From Methanospirillum lacunae (GTDB lineage: Archaea; Halobacteriota; Methanomicrobia; Methanomicrobiales; Methanospirillaceae), in contig NZ_QGMY01000002.1 of NCBI RefSeq assembly GCF_003173355.1, forward strand, positions 248,001 to 312,000: a DNA stretch of 64,000 nucleotides, given 5' to 3'. The position numbers and the translations under genes were made by a program. Below are positions 17,417 to 25,665 of this stretch, in pieces (positions within the stretch are counted from its first letter, which is position 1; every line of letters starts with the position of its first letter). The notes beneath the pieces are model-generated. The model was given only the letters and a program-made list of their open reading frames with translations. It made no database searches and was not told where the DNA came from.

Positions 17417-18052
17417 ATGAATGATGAAAAGAGAGATTTTGATTCTGAAGCTTTGACCAGGGATAAGGAACCTGCTCGGGTGAAACTGTCAAACGATGTG
17501 GTACAGGCGATCTGTGGGCTCATTTCCCTAACCTCGGATATGAATGTGCTGGACTTTGGGTGTGGAACAGGCCTGCTGACCCTTCAAATCCAGCCATTTG
17601 TAAGGAGCATTACAGGCATTGATAGTTCACAGGGAATGCTCAATGTACTTGATGCGAAGATATCAAAACTGGGCATCACAAATGTCAGAACCCATCTCTT
17701 TGATATTATCCGGGGGGTGCTGCCTTTTGGCGAATTCGACCTTGTTGTCAGTAGTATGACATTTCACCATATCAAAGATGTATCATTACTCCTCAAAGCA
17801 ATGGCAGGAGTTATCCATTCATCCGGTCAGATTGTCATAATTGACCTTGATCCTGATGATGGCAAATTCCATGATTCAAATGAGGGCGTATTTCACTTTG
17901 GATTTGAACGGTCTATCATGAAGAAACTTCTGGAAGAGGCTGGATATGATTCTATAAGAGAGAAGACCGCTGCATCAATGCAACGGGTGTCGCCTACAGG
18001 AGAGACACGTGGTTTTTCGATTTTTATTATGGTCGGAAGAAAATCTACATAA
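17417..18052 (+). CDS. Class I SAM-dependent methyltransferase
   Basis: A 211-residue Rossmann-fold methyltransferase. Motif I is VLDFGCGTGLLTLQI, motif II ITGIDSSQGML, and the post-II region FDLVVSSMTFHHI gives the fourth strand. The sequence resembles small-molecule methyltransferases of the UbiE/ArsM-like group, without the arsenite-binding cysteines of ArsM. The N-terminal KRDFDSEALTRDKEPAR segment suggests a flexible cap. Substrate unknown. Located just after the DUF1847 gene. Confidence 0.88.
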   Translation: MNDEKRDFDSEALTRDKEPARVKLSNDVVQAICGLISLTSDMNVLDFGCGTGLLTLQIQPFVRSITGIDSSQGMLNVLDAKISKLGITNVRTHLFDIIRGVLPFGEFDLVVSSMTFHHIKDVSLLLKAMAGVIHSSGQIVIIDLDPDDGKFHDSNEGVFHFGFERSIMKKLLEEAGYDSIREKTAASMQRVSPTGETRGFSIFIMVGRKST

Positions 18053-18235
18053 AAATCAGATAAATTTTTTCAAAAGGAAAAATCCTCTTCTTTTCGAAAA
18101 CACTGAATTGAAGTTATATAACCTGGTGTATAACTTCTTAGTAATTTGTATTATACAGGGGTCATTGTTGCTTTTGTCGCTTCGTTTACCCATCCATCAT
18201 CTATCCTCCCCCTGTTTCAGATCCCGGTTCAATCA

Positions 18236-18244
18236 TTTATATAC
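18236..18244 (+). promoter_or_regulatory. Conserved TATA-like box before repeat ORF copy 2
   Basis: TTTATATAC lies about 60 bases before the ATG at 18299, at the same spacing as in copy 1. Confidence 0.45.
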
Positions 18245-18298
18245 ACCCAACTAATTCTCTAATCAGGCGTATGCAATTGCGGCAGGAGTCCATCAAAC

Positions 18299-18571
18299 AT
18301 GGCAGATTTCACACCAACTGCGACAGTGAAGACAATTGTCCGGAAGCTTGCAGCTCCGATCAATAGTCTGACCTCCTTCACTGCTCTTGTCCAGGATATT
18401 CTGGACAACAACCCATGGGGTTGTACATCTTATGAAAAAGCCGGAGTAACCCTTCCTGAGGTCTCAAAATCTTCTGAGTCCAACTCCGGCCGGATCATCC
18501 ACGAAAACACCGAGGCAAAGACCGTCGGTTTCATCAGTGTCAAGACTCCAACGCCTTTAGCCATTCACTGA
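18299..18571 (+). CDS. MADF-start small protein of unknown function, copy 2 (probably truncated)
   Basis: The 90-residue product starts MADFTPTATVKTIVRKLAAP and contains INSLTSFTALVQDILD and PWGCTSYEKAG. It is a close homologue of the product at 7752-8024 and stops at the equivalent codon. An AGGAG site lies about 10 bases before the ATG. Many differences from copy 1 are conservative (Val/Ile, Lys/Arg), so protein-level selection acted for some time. It may be functional alone or be the remnant of a longer protein whose second half follows out of frame. Confidence 0.55.
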   Translation: MADFTPTATVKTIVRKLAAPINSLTSFTALVQDILDNNPWGCTSYEKAGVTLPEVSKSSESNSGRIIHENTEAKTVGFISVKTPTPLAIH

Positions 18572-19065
18572 TTTCTGTATGATCAATGCAACCACCGCTC
18601 TGAACACCGTAATGGGTGGAACTCCCTCCCATGACAGTTCGGAGGATGGGTTCAACTGCACCATCAACGTCCATCACTCAAATGGTGAACTGTTCTCGGT
18701 CAGGTTTGCCTGAAATTCAGTAACCCTCTCGTCCTATGAGTCCGATGCCCTCAGGTTCGGAATTGAAACATGGGCTGATATGATCTCAACCTCCATTAGT
18801 TGTGATGGAGTGGCTCTGCTTTCAGGTAGTTTTTATTGGAACCAAATCCGAGTAGGATTATAATGAGAATTAGAAAAAACATGTCTGTTAGAAACCTTGA
18901 TATGTAAAAATAAATGGGATTTCTTATATCGGCCAACCATATCTATCGTTCAACAGACAGTAATATACCAATAAATATTGAATATAAGAGAGTATAGATG
19001 ATATCAGAGTATGTGTATTCTCTAAGTTCAGGGTATATCAGTCATCGTAAGGTGGGGTAAAATTC

Positions 19066-19749
19066 ATGCAATTATCAGGTTACCGAATTTCGGTTGGATT
19101 ATGTATCAGTCTCTTATGCATGGTAGTAGTGATACTTTCGGTTGTTGCTGATGACACGATCATTCCTTTGAACAATTCAAAGGAGAAGAATCTCTCGTCT
19201 AATACTTCGTTAAATTCAGTTGACATCTCAAATGTCAAAAACAGTCTGCCATACAGATCAAATCAGTCAGTCTGGGAGAATACCTCAAACCTTTTGCATG
19301 CAGCAAAATCAGCGATTGCTCTCAAACCAGTATATCCTGGAGGAGCGGGATATACGTGCAACTGCACCTATATTTCCAATAACTTTCCATATCGGTGTAT
19401 CGATCTTCCTCGCTATAATATCAATGCTTCCGGATCCTACCTCGTGAATGCAGACGATATGAATACAAACTGTTCAATCACGGTTCATGCCCCCCATGTT
19501 TCAATTGATGGGAATGGTCAGTCATCGTCAGGCATCGTGTTGTCTTCAGGAGCATCCGATACAACGATAATTAATTTCAGTGTAATTACCGGGGATGGCA
19601 TCAGTTCCTACGCTGATAATGCAACCCTCATGAATAACACGTTCTTTAATGTGAACAACCAGGGAATCTCAATATATGGGTCAAATAATATCCTTATTGG
19701 AAATAGTGTCAGTACCAATCGTATAACAATCAATGCCACAGAAACCTAG
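19066..19749 (+). CDS. Secreted NosD-like beta-helix protein, short
   Basis: A 227-residue exported protein: signal peptide or anchor at about residues 8-29 (LCISLLCMVVVILSVVAD), a low-complexity Asn/Ser linker, a cysteine-bearing stretch (YTCNCTYI, FPYRCIDLP), then the start of a right-handed beta-helix (VSIDGNGQSSSGIVL, NNTFFNVNNQGISIYGSNN). Only about three helical turns are present before the stop, much shorter than usual NosD/periplasmic copper-binding-like proteins (400 residues or more). Many NxS/T sequons are available for archaeal N-glycosylation. Probably a cell-surface protein, possibly truncated. Confidence 0.75.
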   Translation: MQLSGYRISVGLCISLLCMVVVILSVVADDTIIPLNNSKEKNLSSNTSLNSVDISNVKNSLPYRSNQSVWENTSNLLHAAKSAIALKPVYPGGAGYTCNCTYISNNFPYRCIDLPRYNINASGSYLVNADDMNTNCSITVHAPHVSIDGNGQSSSGIVLSSGASDTTIINFSVITGDGISSYADNATLMNNTFFNVNNQGISIYGSNNILIGNSVSTNRITINATET

Positions 19750-19808
19750 AAAAAATCACATATATCAGAGAAAAATATTGATACTAGTTGCTCAATTATG
19801 ATACAAGT

Positions 19809-20285
19809 ATGGACCCGATGAAAATTCCAAAACAATCTAAAGATGAGTATGATGAACTGATAAAAAGGCAGTTTGTCTCAAGGATTGCTTTTATCGGACC
19901 AGATAATCCGTATATCGCTCCATTCATGTATGTCTTTGACGGTAAGTATCTTTATTTCCTCTCTTCCCGATACGGAAGGAAGATGAAATACATGCAGATG
20001 AATTCTCGTGTATCTGTCGAGATAGAAGAATATTCATCTGACCTCTCGACATTCAGGTTTGTAAGTCTGCAGGGATTTCTTGAGGAAGTACTTAATGAGG
20101 AACAGATCATGAAGGTGAAAGGGATGTTTGTAGAGATGATACAAAAAAACAGTCTTTCATCTCATATCCTCACTGCTTTTGGGTATTCAGCAGACGATGA
20201 TCCAATGGTTATTACCCGAGAGAATCGGTGTGCACTCTGGAAACTTAAAGGAGTTACAGATATTGTTGCTTTGAAGAATGGGTAA
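19809..20285 (+). CDS. Pyridoxamine 5'-phosphate oxidase-like FMN-binding split-barrel protein
   Basis: A 158-residue protein. The order KRQFVSRIAFIG, PYIAPFMYVFDGKYLYFLSS, RKMKYMQMNSRVSVEIEE and FRFVSLQGFLEEV follows the PNPOx-like split barrel that binds FMN or related flavins. The last conserved feature is CALWKLKG. The ATG at 19809 is preferred over an upstream TTG, which adds only seven residues. Related small proteins in methanogens may use F420. Catalytic role unknown. Confidence 0.82.
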   Translation: MDPMKIPKQSKDEYDELIKRQFVSRIAFIGPDNPYIAPFMYVFDGKYLYFLSSRYGRKMKYMQMNSRVSVEIEEYSSDLSTFRFVSLQGFLEEVLNEEQIMKVKGMFVEMIQKNSLSSHILTAFGYSADDDPMVITRENRCALWKLKGVTDIVALKNG

Positions 20286-20923
20286 CCAGGGCATCCATCA
20301 TCAGGGGTGTTTATACAACCCTGGTAACATTATCCCCCCCATACCATTCCGGTATATCATTTTCATAATTTTTGAGCGATCGATTCTATTGACCGAAAGT
20401 TGTTTCCATTATTTTTCTCATTGGCATGGCAATTAGGAGAACAACATTCTTTTCTATATATATTTAGTAATTCAACGGGAACATAACCCTGTTTTATATC
20501 CGGTTACAAAGTCTGGAACAGATTTTGGGAGAAAGGTTTTTCCTGGATGAACAGTTTGTCCTCAGGGCAATATCCTGTTTTTTCACGAGATTTATGTTTC
20601 TTGTTTGCAGTTTTATTCAATGGATCTTTAGAAGGAGGTATGCTATTATTTGAGCTGTTGAGGTTAAGGTAGTTTTCGGACTCTTGTGCTTGAAGCTGCA
20701 TATTAAAGATCATTTCATTAAGACCAGGTTAGAATCCAAGTCTGACTCTGCATCATTACTTGCAAAATCTCTTACGATACACCTTTTTCCCCTTTATAGA
20801 GTTATAAGGGTGGAATCATAATCAATAGCTAATAGCGAGGTTACTAAATAAAGCAATAATTACCTGCGACCGGTTTCAAGTAATAAAAAAATGATGTCTT
20901 CAGTCTTTCCCTGACTCCTGATA
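20286..20923. other. Intergenic region, no gene supported
   Basis: A 640-base stretch between convergent genes. Seven-base complementary arms (ACCAGGG at 20285-20291 and CCCTGGT at 20319-20325) directly after the flavin-protein gene could form a weak terminator hairpin. A 69-codon minus-strand frame at 20504-20713 has polar, Ser/Asn/Lys-rich composition and no recognisable fold; I do not call it a gene. Confidence 0.35.
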
Positions 20924-21463
20924 TCAGGCAGTTACCTCTTGAACATCGTATGTCTGTTTAATCCCCGGCTTTACGCTATCAATAGAGATCTCATATACTT
21001 TCCCGGTTTTAAACATCCCGTCAAGCATTCCACTTACAGTGCTTGTTCCTCCCCGGAGCCGTTCACAGGTTGGATCTGCATAACAGGTTGTGAGATCAAT
21101 AGAAGGATCTGACAATGCCACTTCCAAAACTAACTCATCCCGTCCTGTTGTTCCGCCAGCAGTCGGGAGTGAAATATATGTACATGCATTATCATTACAA
21201 GGGATCCACACCAGTTCCTGTCTATCGCGATCGAACTGAGTGGTTAAAACCTGGCGTGAATTTCCATCCTTGTAGTTCTCCCCAAACTTCATGAGAGAAA
21301 CATGATCGATATTTTTTCCACCAGTATCTGTCAGTTTAAAAACCACCACCTGAGGTAATGGTGTCTGCTGCTCATCCCCATAAGCAGCAGACACCAGGCA
21401 GAGAAGACATCCGGCAATAATGAGAATTAAAGCACATGCTCTAGTCAACCGGTTTGATATCAT
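20924..21463 (-). CDS. Exported protein of unknown function
   Basis: A 179-residue product with a clear signal peptide (ALILIIAGCLLCLVSAAYG, cleavage near residue 29). The mature part contains VVVFKLTDTGGKNIDH, a cysteine-containing stretch IPCNDNACTYISLP and LTTCYADPTCERL; the four cysteines could form two disulfides. The family is not recognised. The Cys in the hydrophobic stretch is not followed by a convincing lipobox context. It is convergent with nothing close; the promoter side faces the exported-protein cluster starting at 21663. Confidence 0.7.
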   Translation of the reverse strand: MISNRLTRACALILIIAGCLLCLVSAAYGDEQQTPLPQVVVFKLTDTGGKNIDHVSLMKFGENYKDGNSRQVLTTQFDRDRQELVWIPCNDNACTYISLPTAGGTTGRDELVLEVALSDPSIDLTTCYADPTCERLRGGTSTVSGMLDGMFKTGKVYEISIDSVKPGIKQTYDVQEVTA

Positions 21464-21662
21464 ATGGTAAGATTCTTCTATACTGCTATAAAAGGACGGT
21501 GCTCATTTGCAGTTGTTCTTTGATTAGTGTGGGTCAAAAACCATGAACCTCGCAGTTGGATATTTCACCTACCGGTTTAGATTTGTTTATTCCTCACGAT
21601 GTGAATCGATATAATGCAACGAACATGATATCCCCCGGGATATGTGGTTAAGTGATGTAAGT

Positions 21663-22127
21663 ATGATAAAAAAGTCGAATATCTGGATTATTGCACTGGC
21701 TTGTGTCCTGCTCAGTGTTTTTGTTGCTTCTGCCCTTGCTGACGACGCTCCTCAAGCTCCTCCGGCAGGAGGCGGACCTGGCGGAGATATGAGTGGTCTT
21801 TTAAAGAATCTCACAGCAAAGGGATATGACGTAACCGAAATTCAGGCTGCAGAAGATAAAGGAGATAAGGAAACAGCCAAAACTCTGCTTGATAAGTTCT
21901 TTGAAGCACATCCGGATGCGAAACCTCAGATGCCTGCAATGGATGCTGATCGCATGAAGAAGATGGTTGATGAACTTTCATCAAAGGGTAATGATGTTTC
22001 GCAGATTAAGGCCGCATTAGACAGTGGAGACACTGCAACTGCACAGAAACTCCTTGATGAATTCTTCAAGGCACACCCGGATGCTCGCCCAACTCCTCCG
22101 GCAGACGGTAAGAAACCTGCACAGTAA
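21663..22127 (+). CDS. Small secreted protein with two tandem helical repeats
   Basis: A 154-residue product: signal peptide IIALACVLLSVFVASALA, a Gly/Pro linker (APPAGGGPGGDM), then two copies of a roughly 45-residue unit, LKNLTAKGYDVTEIQAAEDKG...ETAKTLLDKFFEAHPDA and VDELSSKGNDVSQIKAALDSG...ATAQKLLDEFFKAHPDA. The repeats are probably paired helices. The ATG at 21663 gives the canonical Lys-rich signal peptide start; an in-frame ATG 21 bases upstream is possible. It is on the same strand as, and 210 bases before, the ABC export operon and shares its Gly/Pro-rich linker style, so it may be a substrate. Confidence 0.8.
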   Translation: MIKKSNIWIIALACVLLSVFVASALADDAPQAPPAGGGPGGDMSGLLKNLTAKGYDVTEIQAAEDKGDKETAKTLLDKFFEAHPDAKPQMPAMDADRMKKMVDELSSKGNDVSQIKAALDSGDTATAQKLLDEFFKAHPDARPTPPADGKKPAQ

Positions 22128-22337
22128 AAATTTTTGAACGATTAGAAATCTCAATTTTTTTAGAACCTGTTTCTCGTGTTATTATTCTAATATATTCATA
22201 AAATCCGGGTTGTTTATTTTTCTGATTGTTGAAGTCAGAACACATGTTATTACATTACCCGGAATATGATCCTATTTGGTTGCAGAAAGTATTAGTAATG
22301 GCAATGCAAGGATACTCTTAGGTCAGTGGGGTTGAAT

Positions 22338-23771
22338 ATGTCTTTCGGTAAGAAAAATCAAAAAATATTTAGGGGATCAGCAGTTGTGATTCAGAGATCA
22401 ACGTGGGTATCCAGATTATCATCTAAAGCAGTATGCGCAACTTTTGGATTATTATTAATACTCCTGATCTGTACTCCGTGTTGTCTTGCTATTGCTACAA
22501 ATGAAACCATTGATGCAGCCGGGAAGGTGACAGTTACTGACGCGGTTATTGAACCTTCAGTTTTGATGACCGGTGATGTCGGCCTTCTAACAGTTACAGT
22601 TGAAAATACTGGCACAAGTAATGTCGTTATCAGCGATGCACGTCTTATATCAAAGGAATTGACTGTCCTGAATCCTGAAACCTACCAGAGTACACGTACA
22701 ATTGGTGCCGGGACCAAGATGCAGTTCTCCTTCTCGATTGTGGCAAACCAGCCTGAAAATATATACTATCCTGCGTTTTATCTCAATTATCAGGATGCAG
22801 GAAGTTTAAGATACAATATTCCTGTCCGGGTGGAAACTCCTGAACTACAACTCTTTGTATCAGGAATCCCTCAGAACTATGCAAAAGGGGTTAAAAGTTC
22901 AATTACCCTGCATGTTGGAAATGCGAAAAGCGTCAACATGACCGGTATATCCATTATCCCTTCAGGTGATGGAATCCAGTGCAATCAGACATCTTTCTTT
23001 ATCGGTGATCTGTATCCACACTCTGAAAAATCAGTAATCTTTGATGTTACTCCATCAGAGACTGCAAACCTGAACTTTAATGTTACATACTCTTGTGGGA
23101 TGAACTCACACCAAACCTCTTACTCTGTGCCAATTACCCTTGGAACTGATAAACTCGCAGCTGAACCACTTATCAATAATATCGAAGTGGGAACAGAGTC
23201 TGGGCAGACAACACTCTCTGGTGATGTCTCAAATGCCGGTATATCTGATGCTTATGGAGTAGTAGTTTCATTGGAGAGTGCTGTAGGAGAGAATGGGAAT
23301 CCAAATGAAAAGTATGCCATTGGAACCATCACTGCCGGTGACTATGAGAGTTTTGATCTCAAGATCCCATCCGGCTTAAAAACAGTTCCAGTAGTAATCC
23401 AGTACAAGGATTCGTCAGGAAACCAGTTTTCAAAACCTCTCACTCTTGATATGGAAAAGATCTCTGGTGGAACTCAAGGATCTACAATAAATGGTGCAGG
23501 AATGCCACAAGGAGGGGCTCCGCCTGGGGCGGGAGGAATGCCATCTGGTGTATCGTCCGGTAGTTCCTCAAGCAGCAGGAGTGGTAGTTCTTCTTCATCA
23601 CGGACCGGTGTAAATCCAATGAATCCCCTATCCGGAATGGGTCAGGGTATGAGCGGGGTTCCGGTTATGGAGATCCTCTATGGCATTATCATCCTCATCA
23701 TTGTCATTGTCATCTGGGTGCTCTGGAAACGGAAGATGAAAGGGCGGAAAATTTCAATAAATGCAAAATAA
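22338..23771 (+). CDS. COG1361-type S-layer-domain membrane protein
   Basis: A 477-residue surface protein. An N-terminal hydrophobic segment (FGLLLILLICTPCCLAIA) follows a basic start, several beta-sandwich (NEW3/CARDB-like) domains follow (VLMTGDVGLLTVTVENTG; ITLHVGNAKSVNMTG), then a Gly/Pro/Ser-rich linker (AGMPQGGAPPGAGG; SSSSRSGSSSSS) and a C-terminal membrane helix (IIILIIVIVIWVLW) with a basic tail. COG1361 proteins often sit next to MacB/LolD-type ABC genes in methanogens. Position and topology suggest it takes the role of the periplasmic adaptor MacA, which is an inference. The ATPase gene starts 12 bases later. Confidence 0.85.
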   Translation: MSFGKKNQKIFRGSAVVIQRSTWVSRLSSKAVCATFGLLLILLICTPCCLAIATNETIDAAGKVTVTDAVIEPSVLMTGDVGLLTVTVENTGTSNVVISDARLISKELTVLNPETYQSTRTIGAGTKMQFSFSIVANQPENIYYPAFYLNYQDAGSLRYNIPVRVETPELQLFVSGIPQNYAKGVKSSITLHVGNAKSVNMTGISIIPSGDGIQCNQTSFFIGDLYPHSEKSVIFDVTPSETANLNFNVTYSCGMNSHQTSYSVPITLGTDKLAAEPLINNIEVGTESGQTTLSGDVSNAGISDAYGVVVSLESAVGENGNPNEKYAIGTITAGDYESFDLKIPSGLKTVPVVIQYKDSSGNQFSKPLTLDMEKISGGTQGSTINGAGMPQGGAPPGAGGMPSGVSSGSSSSSRSGSSSSSRTGVNPMNPLSGMGQGMSGVPVMEILYGIIILIIVIVIWVLWKRKMKGRKISINAK

Positions 23772-23783
23772 ATCGGACGAATC

Positions 23784-24461
23784 ATGGCGGAAGATGAGAT
23801 CGTCGTCCGATTAACTGATGTAAGCAAGATTTATCCCCTCCCATCCGGAGATGTGATCGCTCTCGATCACATCTCCCTCACTATTAAGAAAGGGGAATTT
23901 GTTGCGATAATTGGGCCATCCGGGTCTGGAAAATCAACCCTACTTAATCAGCTCGGATGTCTTGATGTGCCAACGCAGGGTGACCTTGAGATCGGGGGAA
24001 AATTAGTACGGGATATGACTGATTATGAACTCACTGATCTTCGTCTGGTTACAATCGGGTTCATTTTTCAGAAATTCAATCTCCTCCCACTTCTTTCTGC
24101 ATATGAGAATGTAGAGTACCCATATACGCTAAAATATCGCAAAAAAGACACAACCGGAAGGGTTTCCAAGCTTCTTGCGATGGTTGGGATCAATGAGGAT
24201 CGTGCGAGGCATAAACCACCAGAACTATCAGGTGGGCAGCAGCAGCGGGTTGCAATTGCCAGGGCCCTTGTAAATAATCCTAAAATTCTCCTTTGCGATG
24301 AACCGACTGGAAACCTCGATTCCAAAACTGGTATTCTGGTAATGAGTATGCTTAGAAAACTCAATGAAAAAGGAAAAACCCTGATCATTGTAACTCATGA
24401 CCCGGGAATTGCTGAACAGGCAGATCGGATTATTACCATCAGAGACGGGAGAGTTGTGTAG
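23784..24461 (+). CDS. ABC transporter ATP-binding protein (MacB/LolD type)
   Basis: A 225-residue ATPase with Walker A IGPSGSGKST, signature LSGGQQQR, Walker B LLCDEPTGNLD and the switch His in IIVTHD. The TGNLDS extension is diagnostic of the MacB/LolD/FtsE subgroup, which powers conformational change rather than classical import. The Q-loop is in FIFQKFNLLP. It follows the COG1361 gene by 12 bases and is 2 bases before the permease gene, so the three are one transcription unit. Confidence 0.96.
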   Translation: MAEDEIVVRLTDVSKIYPLPSGDVIALDHISLTIKKGEFVAIIGPSGSGKSTLLNQLGCLDVPTQGDLEIGGKLVRDMTDYELTDLRLVTIGFIFQKFNLLPLLSAYENVEYPYTLKYRKKDTTGRVSKLLAMVGINEDRARHKPPELSGGQQQRVAIARALVNNPKILLCDEPTGNLDSKTGILVMSMLRKLNEKGKTLIIVTHDPGIAEQADRIITIRDGRVV

Positions 24462-24463
24462 CA

Positions 24464-25645
24464 ATGAAGAATATCATCTTTGCGATGGCTTTGAGAAATG
24501 TTAAAATTAATTATCTCAGATCCATCCTTGCTGCATTAGGTATTACAATCGGAATCATCTCCATCGCCTCCATGGGCATGTTGGGGACAAATATGACATT
24601 TTCAGTGAAGGATTCCCTCTCCTCGATGGCTGATAAACTTACAGTCAATCCATACAGCGGAAAAGGAGGAGGTGGAGGTGCCCCTGGCGGTGGCGGGTCT
24701 ACAGACAATCTTACAAAAACCCAGTATAAAAATATCGTTAAAATTGCTGATCAATACGGGTACGCATATGGAGTGCATTCTATCCGTGCTAAAGTTAAGA
24801 AAGGCAAAGATGAATGGAGTACTACGATATATGGCCTTGAAACCCCGGCTATGAAAAGGGTACTGGAAAACCTATCTGAAGGTGGTTATCCCAGTAGTGA
24901 TGGCTCTGTGTTAATTGGTGCAACCTTTGCTTCTGATAATAGCCTTGGGCTTGGAAGTAAATTTACAGTTTCCGGCCAGGGGTTAAAGGTAGCAGGAATC
25001 ATTGCTGCTCGTGGTATGTCCATGGATCTGAACACAGATAGTGCTGTTGTTATGACGAAATCCAAGTATGAATCTATGTTCGGTGCTACCGATGAGTACA
25101 ACCAGGTCAATATTATTCTCGATAATATTGATGACTCATCCGCTGCAGTAGAAGCAATTAATAAACAGATGAATCGCAGGGAAGAGGTAGTAAGAGTTCA
25201 GGATAGCAGTCGTTTTGTAACAATGATATCTTCATCGGTTACAACGATTACCAGTTTTGCCTCGCTCATCGCCGGAATTTCTCTCCTAGTGGCAGCGGTC
25301 TCAATCTTCAACATCATGATGATGTCTGTGACTGAACGAATCAGGGAGATTGGAGTTCTTCGAAGTATCGGCACTCAAAAGAAAGAGATTCTCATGATTT
25401 TTCTTTATGAGGCTACCCTCATTGGAGTGATTGGAGCTTTGGCAGGAATGGCATTCAGCCTGTTAATAGGATATGTTTTTATACAAATCATGGTGGGTAG
25501 TACTAAGTACTTCTTCACGGTTGACAGTCTCATCCATCTTCCCTATGCTATGGCTATAGGTCTGGTGATCTGTATTGTATCTGGTATATATCCGGCATGG
25601 AGAGGTGCAAATATGGATCCGATTGAGGCACTTCGTGCAGATTAG
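24464..25645 (+). CDS. ABC transporter permease, MacB/FtsX type, with Gly-rich insertion
   Basis: A 393-residue permease. The first helix (IRSILAALGI-like segment at about residues 17-40) is followed by an extracytoplasmic domain of about 230 residues and three C-terminal helices (about 263-290, 313-345, 357-382), with the FtsX motif VTERIREIGVLRSIGTQKKEI. Unlike typical MacB domains, the outer domain begins with an insertion of nine glycines in 13 residues (KGGGGGAPGGGGSTD, about residues 65-80). This mirrors linkers in the COG1361 partner. The start codon lies 2 bases after the ATPase stop. Confidence 0.94.
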   Translation: MKNIIFAMALRNVKINYLRSILAALGITIGIISIASMGMLGTNMTFSVKDSLSSMADKLTVNPYSGKGGGGGAPGGGGSTDNLTKTQYKNIVKIADQYGYAYGVHSIRAKVKKGKDEWSTTIYGLETPAMKRVLENLSEGGYPSSDGSVLIGATFASDNSLGLGSKFTVSGQGLKVAGIIAARGMSMDLNTDSAVVMTKSKYESMFGATDEYNQVNIILDNIDDSSAAVEAINKQMNRREEVVRVQDSSRFVTMISSSVTTITSFASLIAGISLLVAAVSIFNIMMMSVTERIREIGVLRSIGTQKKEILMIFLYEATLIGVIGALAGMAFSLLIGYVFIQIMVGSTKYFFTVDSLIHLPYAMAIGLVICIVSGIYPAWRGANMDPIEALRAD

Positions 25646-25665
25646 AATTATAATTTAGTGATATC

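Larger units (their letters stand above)
18164..18800 (+). repeat. Dispersed repeat, copy 2
   Basis: This is the partner of 7618-8254, recognisable over its whole length with no large gaps. After the 5' ORF ends at 18571, the +1 frame continues the family protein as MINATTALNTVMGGTPS, DGFNCTINVHHSNGELFSV, then one in-frame TGA (aligned with an Arg codon in copy 1), then NSVTLSSYESDALRFGIETW. The two copies differ at many single positions, so the duplication is not recent. Confidence 0.8.

Noticed and set aside
7618-18800. The two 0.64-kb repeats as arms of a composite transposon
   Set aside because: Both copies are in the same orientation, differ at many positions, have no terminal inverted repeats and no transposase; the genes between are ordinary.
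20504-20713. Minus-strand 69-codon frame in the intergenic region
   Set aside because: Low-complexity polar composition, no ribosome site, no recognisable fold; kept as unsupported.
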